Positions 50,969-61,885 of a stretch of 64,000 nt of DNA are shown piece by piece (the stretch's first letter is position 1; the number at the start of each line of letters is the position of its first letter). A program made the translations under genes and the position numbers. The DNA is taken from positions 24,303,395 to 24,367,394 of the forward strand of contig JARZZO010000002.1 of the NCBI GenBank assembly GCA_030544215.1, given 5' to 3'. This DNA comes from Zantedeschia hybrid cultivar. Its lineage: Eukaryota > Streptophyta > Magnoliopsida > Alismatales > Araceae. Below the pieces are notes generated by a model that had not been told where the DNA came from, made no database searches, and worked only from the letters and a program-made list of their open reading frames with translations.

Positions 50969-51111
50969 ATACGGTCTGGCAAATAAATAAATAACTAGGT
51001 TAAATGCTTTAAATTCGGCAAATAAATACATTATCCCGTACAGGCACGTCGGTAGCATAGGTTTTAGGATTCTAATTAGAACTTTTTGATTTTGTAATTA
51101 TAGGCGAGTAG

Positions 51112-54100
51112 ATGGCTCCCAGAAGGAGGATGCCAGTTATCCGAGAGCAGGGAGATGTCCCTAGTGGGTCCGAGGCCGGGAGGCCGAGTGTTGAGCAGTT
51201 CATGGAGGCGATGATGGACACTATGGCTCGTTATCAGACACGAGACCCTAGTGAGAGTTCCAGTGCGCGGGGAGGGTCCACCGCTACACTTGAGCGGTTT
51301 CTGAAGCTGAGGCCACCTCACTTCATCGGTCGTCCCGACCCTGACGAGGCCATCCATTGGCTTAGAGAGATAGAGAAGACCTTTGACACCATGGATTGTG
51401 CTGCAGTAGAGCGGACCCCATTAGCTACCTTCATGCTGAAGGATAGCGCCTACGACTGGTGGACCACCTTGAAGAGTTTGTCCTATGAGGACAAGAGTCT
51501 TAGGGAGATATCTTGGGAGACCTTTGTCAAGGAATTTAATGCACAGTATTTCCCTAGACATGTCCAGCGAGCCAAGGAGAGGGAATTCATGGATCTGACA
51601 CAGGGGAGCATGACAGTACTTGAATATGAGGCGAAGTTTGTTTCGCTGGGACGGTTCGTGCCTTTCATATCTCAGGACGAGGAACGTCGCACGGAGAGGT
51701 TTGTGGATGGGCTTAGGCTCAGTTTGAGGAACTTTGTGGCGTCCCATTGTTGTACAGACTTGGCGTCAGCAGTTAGGCGTGCGGCAGCTGTAGAGGCTCA
51801 GCAGATCCAGTCGGCCCGGGAGAGAGGGCAGACTGTCCAGGGTCCATCTCGGGGCAGGGGTAAAGCAGCGGCACCGGCTCCTTCAGCCGGATCGGGATCG
51901 TCTTCTCTCGGCTCCCGATTCAGGAGGTTCTTCAGGGGTGGTGGCAGTAGTAGCGGCAGCAGCGGTAGCAGCCGGCCCAGACAGGGGCAGCAGAGTCAGA
52001 CAGTGTCCAGTGCACAGCAGGAGCCAGCTCAGAGGCTTCCGGCAGTCTGTCAGCAGTGTGGTGGTACCCATGGTGGGACTCAGTGTCCCACTCTTCCCAG
52101 GAGATGTTTCGCTTGCGGCCAGCAGGGCCACTTGGCGAGGCAGTGCCCGCAGGGGTATGGTCAGGGTTATGGTTCAGGCGAGCAGAAGAAGCCGAGGACC
52201 CAGGGGAGAGTGTTAGCTATCACCAGGAGGGAGGCTCACGCGTCCAACTTGGTGGAAGGTACACTTTCTGTCCTTGGGAACTTTGCACACGTATTGATTG
52301 ATTCAGGAGCTTCGCATTCTTTTATTTCTGAGCAGTTCTTAGATATCCTTTCTGCGCCTATTGTTGAGTTATCTGATGGTTTGATGGTGGAGGTTCCTTC
52401 TGGAGACTATATGATATCTTATAACTGCTTGAGGAATGTTCCCTTGACCATTGAGGGTCATGTGCTCCCTGCCCAGTTGGTTGTGCTTGCCATTCGAGAC
52501 TTTGATGTCATCCTGGGTATGGATTGGTTGGAAGCCTTTTATGCAGAGGTGGACTGCCACAGGAAGAGGGTGCGATTCTCCATTCCGAACATCCCGACCT
52601 TCTTCTTCCAAGGTATTAGGCTTTCTTCCCGAGGTATTCTTATTTCTGCCTTTAAGGCACGGAGGTTGCTTGATGGTGGCTGTGAGGCTTTCCTTGCCTC
52701 TGTTGTTGTCTCCGATGTCCAGAGTAGTCTCAGCCCTGAGGAGGTACCTGTTGTGTGTGAATTCATCGATGTTTTTCCTGAGGAGCTGCCTGGCCTTCCT
52801 CCTCAGCGAGAGGTCGAATTCACCATCGAGCTTGCACCAGGTACGGCGCCCTTGTCTAAGGCCCCGTATCGGATGGCGCCAGCCGAACTCGCTGAGTTGA
52901 AGGCACAGTTGCAGGAGCTGTTGAATAAGGGTTTCATTCGCCCCAGTACATCCCCATGGGGTGCTCCAGTCCTGTTTGTTAGAAAGAAAGATGGTTCTCT
53001 GAGGTTGTGCATTGACTATAGGCAGCTGAACCAGGTAACAATAAAGAATAAATACCCACTTCCAATGATTGATGATTTGATGGATCAGCTGCAGTCTGCG
53101 AAAGTATTTTCCAAGATTGACTTGAGATCCGGGTATTATCAGATGAGGATCCGGGATGTTGATGTTAGCAAATCGGCCTTCAGAACTCGGTACGGACACT
53201 ATGAGTTTTTGGTTATGCCCTTTGGCCTGACCAATGCTCCGGCGGCTTTTATGGAGCTGATGAACCGAGTCTTCAGGACTTATCTGGATCAGTTTGTGGT
53301 TGTGTTTATTGATGATATCCTGATCTATTCTTCTTCTGAGGAAGAGCATGCCACCCATCTTCGGGCAGTATTGCAGGTCCTGAGGGAGCATCGACTCTAT
53401 GCCAAGTTCAGCAAATGTGAGTTTTGGCTAGACGAGGTGCATTTTCTCGGGCATGTTATTTCTGGCGATGGTATCGCAGTGGATCCAGCCAAGATCGAGG
53501 CAGTGATGAATTGGAGCCGGCCGACTTCAGTAACTGAGATCAGGAGCTTTCTGGGGCTTGCCGGTTATTACAGACGGTTTGTTCAGGGATTTTCTTCGAT
53601 AGCAGCCCCCTTGTCGAGGTTGACTCGAAAGGGAGTTCGCTTTGAGTGGACCGAGGATTGTGAGCAGAGTTTTATTGAGCTAAAAACTCGTCTCACGTCA
53701 GCCCCAGTGCTGGTGCTTCCATCTGGGTCAGGTGGATATGTGGTTTACTCGGATGCGTCCCGTCGAGGATTGGGAGCAGTCCTTATGCAGCATGGCAGGG
53801 TAGTTGCTTATGCTTCTCGGCAGCTGAAGAAGCATGAAGAGAACTATTCTACTCATGATTTGGAGCTGGCAGCTGTGGTATTTGCACTCAAGATCTGGAG
53901 GCATTATTTATACGGGGAGAAATTCCAGGTTTTCACGGATCACAAGAGTTTGAAATATGTGTTCACTCAGAGGGATCTGAATTTGAGGCAGCGAAGATGG
54001 ATGGAGTTCATTAAAGATTATGACTTTGACCTTTCTTATCATCCGGGCAAAGCGAATGTGGTGGCAGACGCTTTGAGTCGGAAGACGGTCATGTCATACC

Positions 54101-55617
54101 TCATGATTCAGGAGTGGAAATTATTCGAGCAAGTGGTGGAATCTTCCTTTAGGGTTCCACGTGAAGATGACAGAGCTGTGCTGGTCAGTTTGACTGTGAG
54201 ACCAGCGGTGTATCATACAGTTATTGAGGCTCAGAGGGCAGATGCGGAGTTACCCCAGATTCTCCAGAGGTCTGAGGTTGAGTTATGGGATGATGGTACC
54301 GTCAGATTCAGAGGCAGACTCTATGTCCCGACTGAGGAAGATGTGCGCAGATGTGTTCTTGATGAGGCGCACCGATCGAGGTATGCAGTGCATCCCGGGA
54401 CAACAAAGATGTATCAACGTTTGAGGAGGCACTTCTGGTGGCCCGGTATGAAGAGAGATGTGGCTGAGTATGTGGCCAGATGCATGACTTGTCAGCAGGT
54501 CAAGGCCAAGCATCAGAGACCTGGTGGATTGCTACAGCCTTTACCAATCCCAGAGTGAAAATGGGAGCATGTGACTATGGACTTCGTGATAGGACTGCCT
54601 ACATCTCCTAGCAGGAGAGATGCCATCTGGGTCATCGTAGATCGGCTGACCAAGTCGGCACACTTCCAAGCTGTTAGGAAGGACTGGTCGGTCGGCAGGT
54701 TGGCAAAGTTGTTTGTAGACCGGATCATCTCTCTGCACGGGGTCCCTTTGTCCATTGTATCAGATCGAGATCCGAGGTTTACTTCCAGATTCTGGAAGAG
54801 CTTTCAGCAGGCGTTGGGGACTCAGTTGGCTTTCAGTTCAGCTTACCATCCCGAGACTGACGGGCAGTCGGAAAGAACTATTCAGACATTGGAAGATATG
54901 CTCAGAGCTTGTTGTCTAGACTGGGGAGGTTCTTGGGAGCAGCATTTGTCCACTGTGGAATTTGCCTACAACAACAGCTACCATTCTAGCATCGGCATGG
55001 CGCCTTATGAGGCTTTGTATGGGCGGCCGTGTCGATCACCGGCGTGTTGGTCTGAGATCGGTGAGAGGCAGATTGCAGGGCCCGAGTTGGTGCAGCAGTG
55101 TGCTGAGGTCGCCAGGACGGTTCAGCAGAGGTTGACCGCAGCTCAGAGTAGACAGAAGAGTTATGCCGACATCCGACGGAGACCACTTGAGTTTGAGGTT
55201 GGGGAGCACGTGTTTCTCCGAGTTTCACCCTCCAAGGGTGTGATGAGATTCGGGAAGCGAGGCAAGCTGAGTCCGCGTTATATCGGACCTTTTCCCATTC
55301 TTGCTCGAATCGGGGAAACCGCGTATCAGTTGGCCTTGCCACCCAGTCTGGCAGGAGTGCACGATGTGTTCCATGTGTCCTTGTTGAGGAAGTATGTTCA
55401 GGATCCGTCCCATGTGTTGGACTTTTCAGAGTTGGAGGTCTCTGAGGACCTGTCATTTCCAGAGTACCCGGTTCGTATTGAGGATCGCAGAGAGCAGGTC
55501 TTGCGGAACAAGGTCGTACCGCTGGTCAAGGTGATTTGGCAGTACCGCTCCGGAGGTGAGGCAACCTGGGAGCGAGAGGACGAGATGCGGGAGCAGTTCC
55601 CTTACCTCTTCTCGTGA
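51112..55617 (+). pseudogene. gag-pol: Chromovirus gag-pol, one in-frame stop
   Basis: One frame encodes the whole polyprotein but contains TGA at 54556-54558, after codon 1148. Gag core is at about 80-225. A serine/glycine-rich linker leads to a CCHC knuckle (CFACGQQGHLARQC) at about 332-345. The protease site (DSGAS) has D397. Reverse transcriptase spans about 570-800 with FIDD (D734, D735). RNase H has its first Asp at about 881 (YSDAS). The integrase zinc motif uses H1087, H1094, C1124 and C1127. After the stop the frame continues with the integrase core (MDFVIGLP; SDRDPRF; HPETDGQSERT), a GPF-type module (YIGPFPIL) and a chromodomain-like end (VPLVKVIW, EATWEREDEMR). Everything else is open, so this is a very recent lesion or a read-through stop; the first is likelier. 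Confidence 0.93.
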
Positions 55618-55691
55618 GTCTTATTGTAAACTTGTATCCTTGTTTTGACCTTGTTGATTCTAGCAGTCAATTTCGAGGACGAAATTTCTTT

Positions 55692-55704
55692 AAGGGGGGG
55701 AGAA
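55692..55704 (+). promoter_or_regulatory. Polypurine tract of the chromovirus
   Basis: AAGGGGGGGAGAA abuts the 3' LTR and would prime plus-strand synthesis. Confidence 0.9.
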
Positions 55705-58030
55705 TGTAAGGATCGAGACTTTCGGATCCGGTTTTCGGGTCAGATCCTGTTGTTCTAACCCTTGTGGGGGGCAGAAGTTCTGAGTTGAATCGCGTCAGGA
55801 CCTGGCGACACGTTTTAAACGGCGTCCACCTTGGCAGACGCATTTTCAGGTGCTGCCACGTGGGTGCCGCGGGGGTTGGCCTTGAGCCGCGTGAGTACGG
55901 CCCTGTCAGGTCGTCTGAACGGTGTCTGCGAAGGACGACGCCTTTCAGACTGCGACTCTGGGTGTGTCAGAGTACGGCCCTGACAAGTTGTCTGAATGGC
56001 GTCTGTGTAGGACGACGCATTTCAGAATCTTGTCAGAGCGGCCGTCACATCACCTGATTGGCATCCGTAGATGTCGACGCGTTTTAGCCAGTTTCTGGTT
56101 AACCCCGTGAGCCCTCCTTCTTTCCCTCATTTTCTCCTACTCTCCTTCTCTCCTCCTCCTCCGGCGACCGGCGGCGGCCACCTCCTCCTCCCTCTTTTCC
56201 TCCCACCATTTCGCCTCTCCCTCTACTCCGTCCTCTACCTAACTCATACCACTACCACCTCCACTTCCACTGCGGCGTTCTACTCTCCGGACGGCGGCCG
56301 ACGTCACGGTGGAGCAAGGACGACCACGGCGGTACCGGCGGCGGCGTGGGGCGAGAAGGGTGGACGGCGTGAAGCTTGGAGGAGTTCGAGTGTCCGGTAG
56401 GGTGACGTTCTCTGTAGCATTGTGTTTAAAATCATGTTTTCCTCGATATGCATGTGGTAGATCTTCGGTTTTGGGGGTTAGAATGAGCATGTTTAGGTTT
56501 TCTATGGGGGTGTTTGCCTATGAATTGCCTTGCTCTCCGTTTCCCCTCCAGTTTAGATGATTTTTGGGGTTATTTGGGGTTGGAAAGGGAGCCCTCGGGT
56601 TTAGGGCGTTCCTGGTTCCTGGGGCTGAAAGACGTCGTGCATGGACGACGCCTTTTTGAAGGGCGTCGGGCCATCACGACGCCTTTTATACAGGAATCGA
56701 CTGACAGGCAGATTGCCGGTTGGGGACTCTGTGGCTAAATGGCGTCATGGGTAAACGACGCATTTTTGAATGGCGTCAGGCGTCCATGACGCGTTTTAAC
56801 CACAGAAGTACCCTGAATAAAGCTCTTGGGAATTCCGGATTTTTGTGTTGAATGGCGTCTTGGGATGTCGACGCCTTTTAAAAGGCAACTACTGGTGTCG
56901 ACGCCTTTTAGGCCAGAATCTGAAGACTTATTTATATAAACCTGTACTTGGAGCTTGAATGGCGTCGACCTTGGTCGACGCGATTCAAGACAGAATCTCA
57001 CTAATGCATGCCTGTAAAACGTGTTCATACTGCTAGTTAGATGGTTAGCACATGTTTTAGTGCACCCGAAAGAGATGGATTCCTCAAGATCGGATGATTC
57101 TATGTGTGTTATGCGATCGCGGGCTTTTCACGTGACCGGATCGCACCGTGTTGGGTTTTCAGTTATTGTGGACCTAGAGTGACATTGTAGCACTTTATCA
57201 CCCTGTGCTGGTGGGGGCGTGAGCACAGCGCCGGTGGGGGCGTGGGCGGGGTGACGCCTAGTGAGAGAGGGTCACCTGGTGAACCCCGGGGTCAGCTAGT
57301 ACCGGTGTCGGAGTGGTACATTCGGAGAGTCACTCATGCTGGGGGAAGGGGTAGTCACCTGAGCCAGTTGGGCCGGAGTAGCGAGCGTGCTATCCGAGGG
57401 GCTACTCCTTGGTCTCAGCGGGTCGAGGTTTTCCCCACCGTTGTTTGCACGGTCGGCGAGTTCTATCGAGACGACGGTTGTAGACTTTCTAACGGCTGGT
57501 TTAGAATGTGCATGATTATAATAATTACGATTGCATGTATTCTCACGTAGAGAATTAGGAATTGTACCTGCCACTACACTTGTTACTCCACCGTTAGCTG
57601 TACTTTACACTTGTGGGTGTGTGCGTGGGCAGTGGGGATCGAAGGATCCCTACTGAGTCTTGTTCTTGAGACTCACCCCTGCGGTTTTCAGGTGAGGACT
57701 CCCAGCAGACTTAGAGCGGCGTGTGCGGCCGTGTGTTGTGCTTCTTCGGCAGTTGTTCCGGGGTATGCCCCGATGTAGTTGTCATTTATTTCTGGCCTGT
57801 ATGTTTAATTATTTCCTTTCAGCTGGAGTATGTAATTATTTGCTGTAATCGAGTCGCATTGTAATAATTTTAATTTCCTGCACTTTTATTTCAATTCAAT
57901 GCGATGTGGATGTTTAGCTTAGTTTATTATTTGTTTCCCAGACTTACTAGATCCTGGTTTGGTCCCAAATTAATGATTCGGTACCCATTTAGTAATCGGA
58001 TCCCCGATTATAGGGTGGCGGGTCGTTACA
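55705..58030 (+). repeat. 3' LTR of the chromovirus
   Basis: Same length as the 5' LTR, without indels, offset by 7076 bp. Differences I see are single transitions, for example in GGCGGAAG/GGCAGAAG near the start and GATTCGATACC/GATTCGGTACC near the end. Confidence 0.95.
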
Positions 58031-58035
58031 AATTA

Positions 58036-58301
58036 AGTCTAAGATGTTAGACTATTTTTAATTAGAAATGTTCTAATTATTATTTCTTAATAATTGTTAT
58101 TGAGAAATATGCTTTTGTTAAAAGGTTTTAACAAGGAGTTGTTAAGGGGTTAATAATTGGAATTATTAATTCTTTTATAAGTGTTATTTAGGAATTTTTA
58201 ATTCTATCTAAATGTTAGATTGTTTCGTATTAATAATTGTTATTAATGTGATTTAATATTAATCTACGTGTTAGATTAATTAATTTAGAATTGTTCTAAA
58301 T
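58036..58301. repeat. AT-rich hairpin array, right part (9 hairpins)
   Basis: Continuation of the array after the chromovirus: stems at 58036-58053 (7 bp), 58059-58079 (9), 58083-58107 (11, one G-T), 58115-58134 (9), 58150-58169 (9), 58206-58220 (6), 58229-58247 (8), 58258-58280 (9) and 58284-58300 (7-8). Loops are again mostly ATG or TTG; two have a GG centre. Confidence 0.8.
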
Positions 58302-59164
58302 AATGCATGGAATATTTTAGAATTTTAATTTTAGCTTTGTGTGCGCATGTTGATGTGTTTAATGTTTTAAATTAGATTTATTGCATTTTAGAAAATGAGA
58401 TTTTCGAAAATTCAAATTATCCAATTTTGATTGGTACCCAGGTTTTAAGAAAGCCAAAATTATTATAATTTCAAAATTTTAGCCTTCATGTGATGTGCTT
58501 TATCATGTGTGGATGGTTAAAATTTGTGGTGGTCATGGACATGCACTTAGTTAAATTTCATATCATGTGATGGTGTGTGATTTTGTGGATTGTTGTGGAA
58601 TGTGATGTTCATTAATTAAATGTTAATTAATGAGGCTTGCGTGCCTCCCTCTCTCCATTCCATTGTAATTTTATCTCCCTCTGATATTGTACTCGGCCAT
58701 AAGGCTTTCTCTTACAATTTATTTGTATTTGAAATTATTTCAAAATAAATATTATTTGTATTTGATCGCGCCGACCGAGGAGAGGCGAGGATAATCCACA
58801 AATGCAACCAGGAAGGCGACAGGAGATGAGATCACCAGTGGCTATGTGTTTGCACGTTTAGATTATATAAGTGTTATATAGTTTTGGTGATTAATTGTTT
58901 GGCTCAAGTTAATCACCGTGCTGTCCATGACCACATAATGAACATGTATGGATGATGCATGTTTTTAGTTATTGATTATGAATCGATTGCTAATATCTAG
59001 GTATAGTTAAATATATACGATATATTTATAAACTATCACCTAGGATGAGACCAACTAAAAATTAAACAAAACCTTCAACATAAAATCTAAGCCGGAGTGC
59101 GAGTCATTGAGAATGTACCGCGTAGCTTTCCATCAATATAGTTCTTAGAACTTGATTAAGTGAT

Positions 59165-59558
59165 GACAGTTTCTACGTGTTTACCCGAGATCTGCCACCG
59201 TCTGATGAAAGGACTATTAACTATGGCATTATGATGCCTTGAAATTGGAATAGAGGAACGGTGTAGCTATCCTCGCGTTTACCCGGGAGCTGCATTCTTA
59301 CTCTACTTTGTCACGTATTGATGGTAAAGCTTAGACCAGGTATAATGGTCTACTGTGTTTATCCGGGACCATTAAAGACCTGGGAGCCGAAATAAGATCG
59401 GATATTGCAAGGAGTTGCAATTACCATGAGATGGTTGCTCTAAGATAATGGTATGATACTATGTGTTTACCCGAGGTCATACTGTAATTCTTGGAGATTC
59501 TGATCCTCACTAGAAGACCGTCGGAGTCTTCCGTTCTGTATACCTGAAAGTTATACAG
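59165..59558. repeat. Hairpins with near-constant GTTTACCCGRG loop
   Basis: GTGTTTACCCGAG or a close variant occurs at 59177, 59275, 59355 and 59463. Three lie in loops of stems with different sequences: TGTAGCT/AGCTGCA (59262-59294), TAATGGTC/GACCATTA (59343-59374, with CCAGG/CCTGG outside) and GTATGAT/GTCATAC (59451-59482). Two further stems, GAAGAC/GTCTTC (59513-59531) and CTGTATA/TATACAG (59536-59558), follow. Confidence 0.7.
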
Positions 59559-59773
59559 TCCGTTGAAAAATAATGGGAAATAATTCAAGATAAAAGACCA
59601 TAATTGAATTATCAGAACTATCTGCTTAAATCACGTTATTTCCTTCGCTTCACTTAAATGTCGTCTATTCGAGAAGTGGGCATATTGGATGCCAATACTT
59701 CTCATACTCAGACTGACTAGAAAACTCTGAAAAATGTCTTCAGGGCCAAGTGAAAGTCACTATCATAATTAGA

Positions 59774-59916
59774 CATCATGAATCCTCTTACTTGGATAGA
59801 CCAAGGTGAAGAGGTACTCATGGTATGCCTTATTGAAAGGCAATGATAGTCATGAAATCTCTTATTTGGATAGACCAAGATGAAGAGACATTCATGATAT
59901 GCCTTTGAGAAAGGCA
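59774..59916. repeat. Tandem pair of compound hairpins, about 74-bp period
   Basis: Copy 1 (59777-59822) nests CATGA/TCATG, CCTCTT/AAGAGG and TTGG/CCAA; copy 2 (59850-59897) nests TCATGAA/TTCATGA, TCTCTT/AAGAGA and TTGG/CCAA. Each is followed by a TGCCTT/AAGGCA stem (59826-59842, 59900-59916). Confidence 0.75.
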
Positions 59917-60303
59917 AGTGGTAAGATTTTAAACGATCGAATCCACACCTAAAAAGGGATAAAAGAAAGTCAGCTGAGATAGAGAAGTAGTAGTTCTCCC
60001 ACTGCAACCAATATAAGGATGTTGGTAAAGGTAAAAAGAATATGGAACTTGAAAGAAGTTTCATATATTCTTATTATCGTCTTTTGCAAACTCCAAACAA
60101 AAATGAATATTTCAATTAGCATATATTTCAAAACTCCAAACAAAAATGAATATTTCAAAACAACAACAAAAATATTTCAATTAGCATCTGCTTGTTGCAT
60201 TTGGTGTGTTTCATTCTTTTTATTTTCAGTGAGCATCTGTCTGCTTGCATGTTGCATTTTGCTTAAGTTTGATTATTCTCATTACCTTTGTTAATAAAGG
60301 CTA

Positions 60304-61860
60304 TGCCCCTTGACCCTTCTATCAAGGATAGGATCAAGTAGTCGGTTACTTAACCAGGCAAGGGGCTAAGCCTAAATAGATACTTAACATGTTTGTTCAA
60401 GTTGTATACATGACACAAGGCATTGATGGAGTTGGAATCCGAATAGAGAACAGCCAGAAACCTGTTTCTGTGAGTAAAAGGCGTCGAGTAGAAACGACGC
60501 GTTTTTAACTCTAAACGGCGTCTGTAGACACGCTAATTTTGACGTCATTTTGAGTAAATTTCATATCATATAATAATGCCTCAGAATGGTCTGATAATTA
60601 ATCATTAATTAATTTTTATTAATATTTTTGAGTGTCGGGTCAAACAGACATGTTTAAGTTAATCAATTGAATTGATTTTAACTCAAATTTCAGTTAAAAT
60701 ATGAAGAATCCTAAAAGGCGTCGACTTACGTGGACGTGATTTAGAGTTTATTCCTATTTTAATGTTTAAATTTGAATTTTAATTAATTGATTTATTAACT
60801 AAAAGGCGTCTGTGAGTGTCGACGCGTTTTAGGTTTCCTAAGCTATTTTAACTTCTCTTCCGGATGTTTATCCTTATCTTAATTAGGGTAAAAGACGTCT
60901 ACCAAGGTGGACGCGTTTTAGCTAATAAAGATAAAGATAAGTTTTCCCGGATATTTATCCTTATCTTAATTAATATGAAAAGCGTCAGCCAAGGTGGACG
61001 CGTTTTAGATAATTACAGATAAAGATGAATTAATCAGTAATTATCTGTTGGTTAAGGTAGATAAATCCGAGATTTTTCTATGTTAATCGCAAACGCAGAA
61101 AATGCCTATAAATACCTTGCATCTCAAGGAGTTAAAAAAAAAAAAAAAAAAAAAAGAGAGAGAATTATTGAGCCACAGCGTTATAGCAATTTGAAGATCG
61201 GAGCAACCACGTCGGAACGCCGGAGCGCTGCCATTTCCAGAAGACGGCGTCCCTTTTCCAGATCTTCATCCATTCAAAGCTTCAACCAACTGGACTGGGC
61301 ATAAGTTTTTCATATCTGAATTTCATTTTCATTCATTAGTTTCATTCTCTCATACTCACTGCATGCAACACACACCACACCATCAATTTTCCAAAACCCA
61401 TCTGTTCTAAAGGGGTTTCAAAGCCATTTAAAACAAGTGAGTTGCTGTTTAAACATGTTCATAACCATAGTTAATTTTGATATTATTTCTACTTAAATTC
61501 TCATCATTATTTCTCCTTTATTTTTCTGTCTCTCCATCTCTGCTGCATCCAACAACAACAACAAAGATCAAAAAGAGGGAAATCAAGCACGAAGCCAGGA
61601 GAACTTCTGGACGATCCTCAACATTCAACAGCAAGAACAAAAGAACAAAGAGGCTCTCTTTCTTCAGCCGGCTGAAGGAGGGGAACCAAGGATTCATTCT
61701 TCCGCGTTTAAACAGGTAGGCGATCAAACTTCTTTTGAAGCTTTTTAGTTAAAAGTTTTTGGCGATCACAGCACCTTAGTTGCATTTTTTTTAATAGGTT
61801 AATTTACCCTAAACAACATAGTTTTTCATATAAATCACACGAGCATTTTCAGCACCTACA
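60304..61860 (+). mobile_element. Probable 5' LTR region of a second Ty3/gypsy element
   Basis: It ends in CTACA just before a primer-site-like TGG at 61868. It contains six GCGTC/GACGC modules between 60474 and 61008, a TATA box, a poly(A) run at about 61136-61155 and a C/T-rich part. The left border could not be fixed; an 8-bp GCCCCTTG/CAAGGGGC inverted repeat near 60304-60367 may lie at or outside it. Confidence 0.55.
61105..61113 (+). promoter_or_regulatory. TATA box in second gypsy LTR
   Basis: CTATAAATA sits about 100 bp after the last of the upstream modules, so modules 1-6 would lie in U3, upstream of transcription. Confidence 0.6.
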
Positions 61861-61867
61861 GCTCTTT

Positions 61868-61885
61868 TGGCGATCACGGTGGGAC
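61868..61885 (+). promoter_or_regulatory. Candidate primer-binding site of the second gypsy element
   Basis: TGGCGATCACGGTGGGAC resembles the TGGCGAC-type sites of non-chromovirus Ty3 elements rather than the Met site. The exact tRNA is not identified. Confidence 0.4.

Larger units (their letters stand above)
48629..58030 (+). mobile_element. Complete Ty3/gypsy chromovirus (Tekay/Del-like)
   Basis: Two 2326-bp LTRs (48629-50954, 55705-58030) begin TG and end CA. AATTA flanks the element on both sides (48624-48628, 58031-58035). Primer site, gag-pol and polypurine tract are all present. I count about 14 differences between the LTRs by eye, all transitions and mostly at CpG, so the insertion is recent. 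The chromodomain-like C-terminus and the large LTR fit the Tekay/Del branch. The element sits inside element B. Confidence 0.95.
58302..60300 (+). mobile_element. Interior of element B, right part, non-coding
   Basis: No protein similarity was seen. It contains the constant-loop hairpins (59165-59558) and a duplicated compound hairpin (59774-59916). The end of the element and its 3' LTR were not found; the next retrotransposon begins somewhere after about 60300. Confidence 0.45.

Noticed and set aside
52369..53391. 340-codon open frame on the minus strand
   Set aside because: It lies wholly antisense to the chromovirus protease/RT region and has no domain; it is a shadow of codon bias.
59208..59246. 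CTGATGA and GAAA, as in a hammerhead ribozyme core
   Set aside because: The helix between them is weak and I found no partner strand with a cleavage triplet. Retrozyme origin is therefore not supported.
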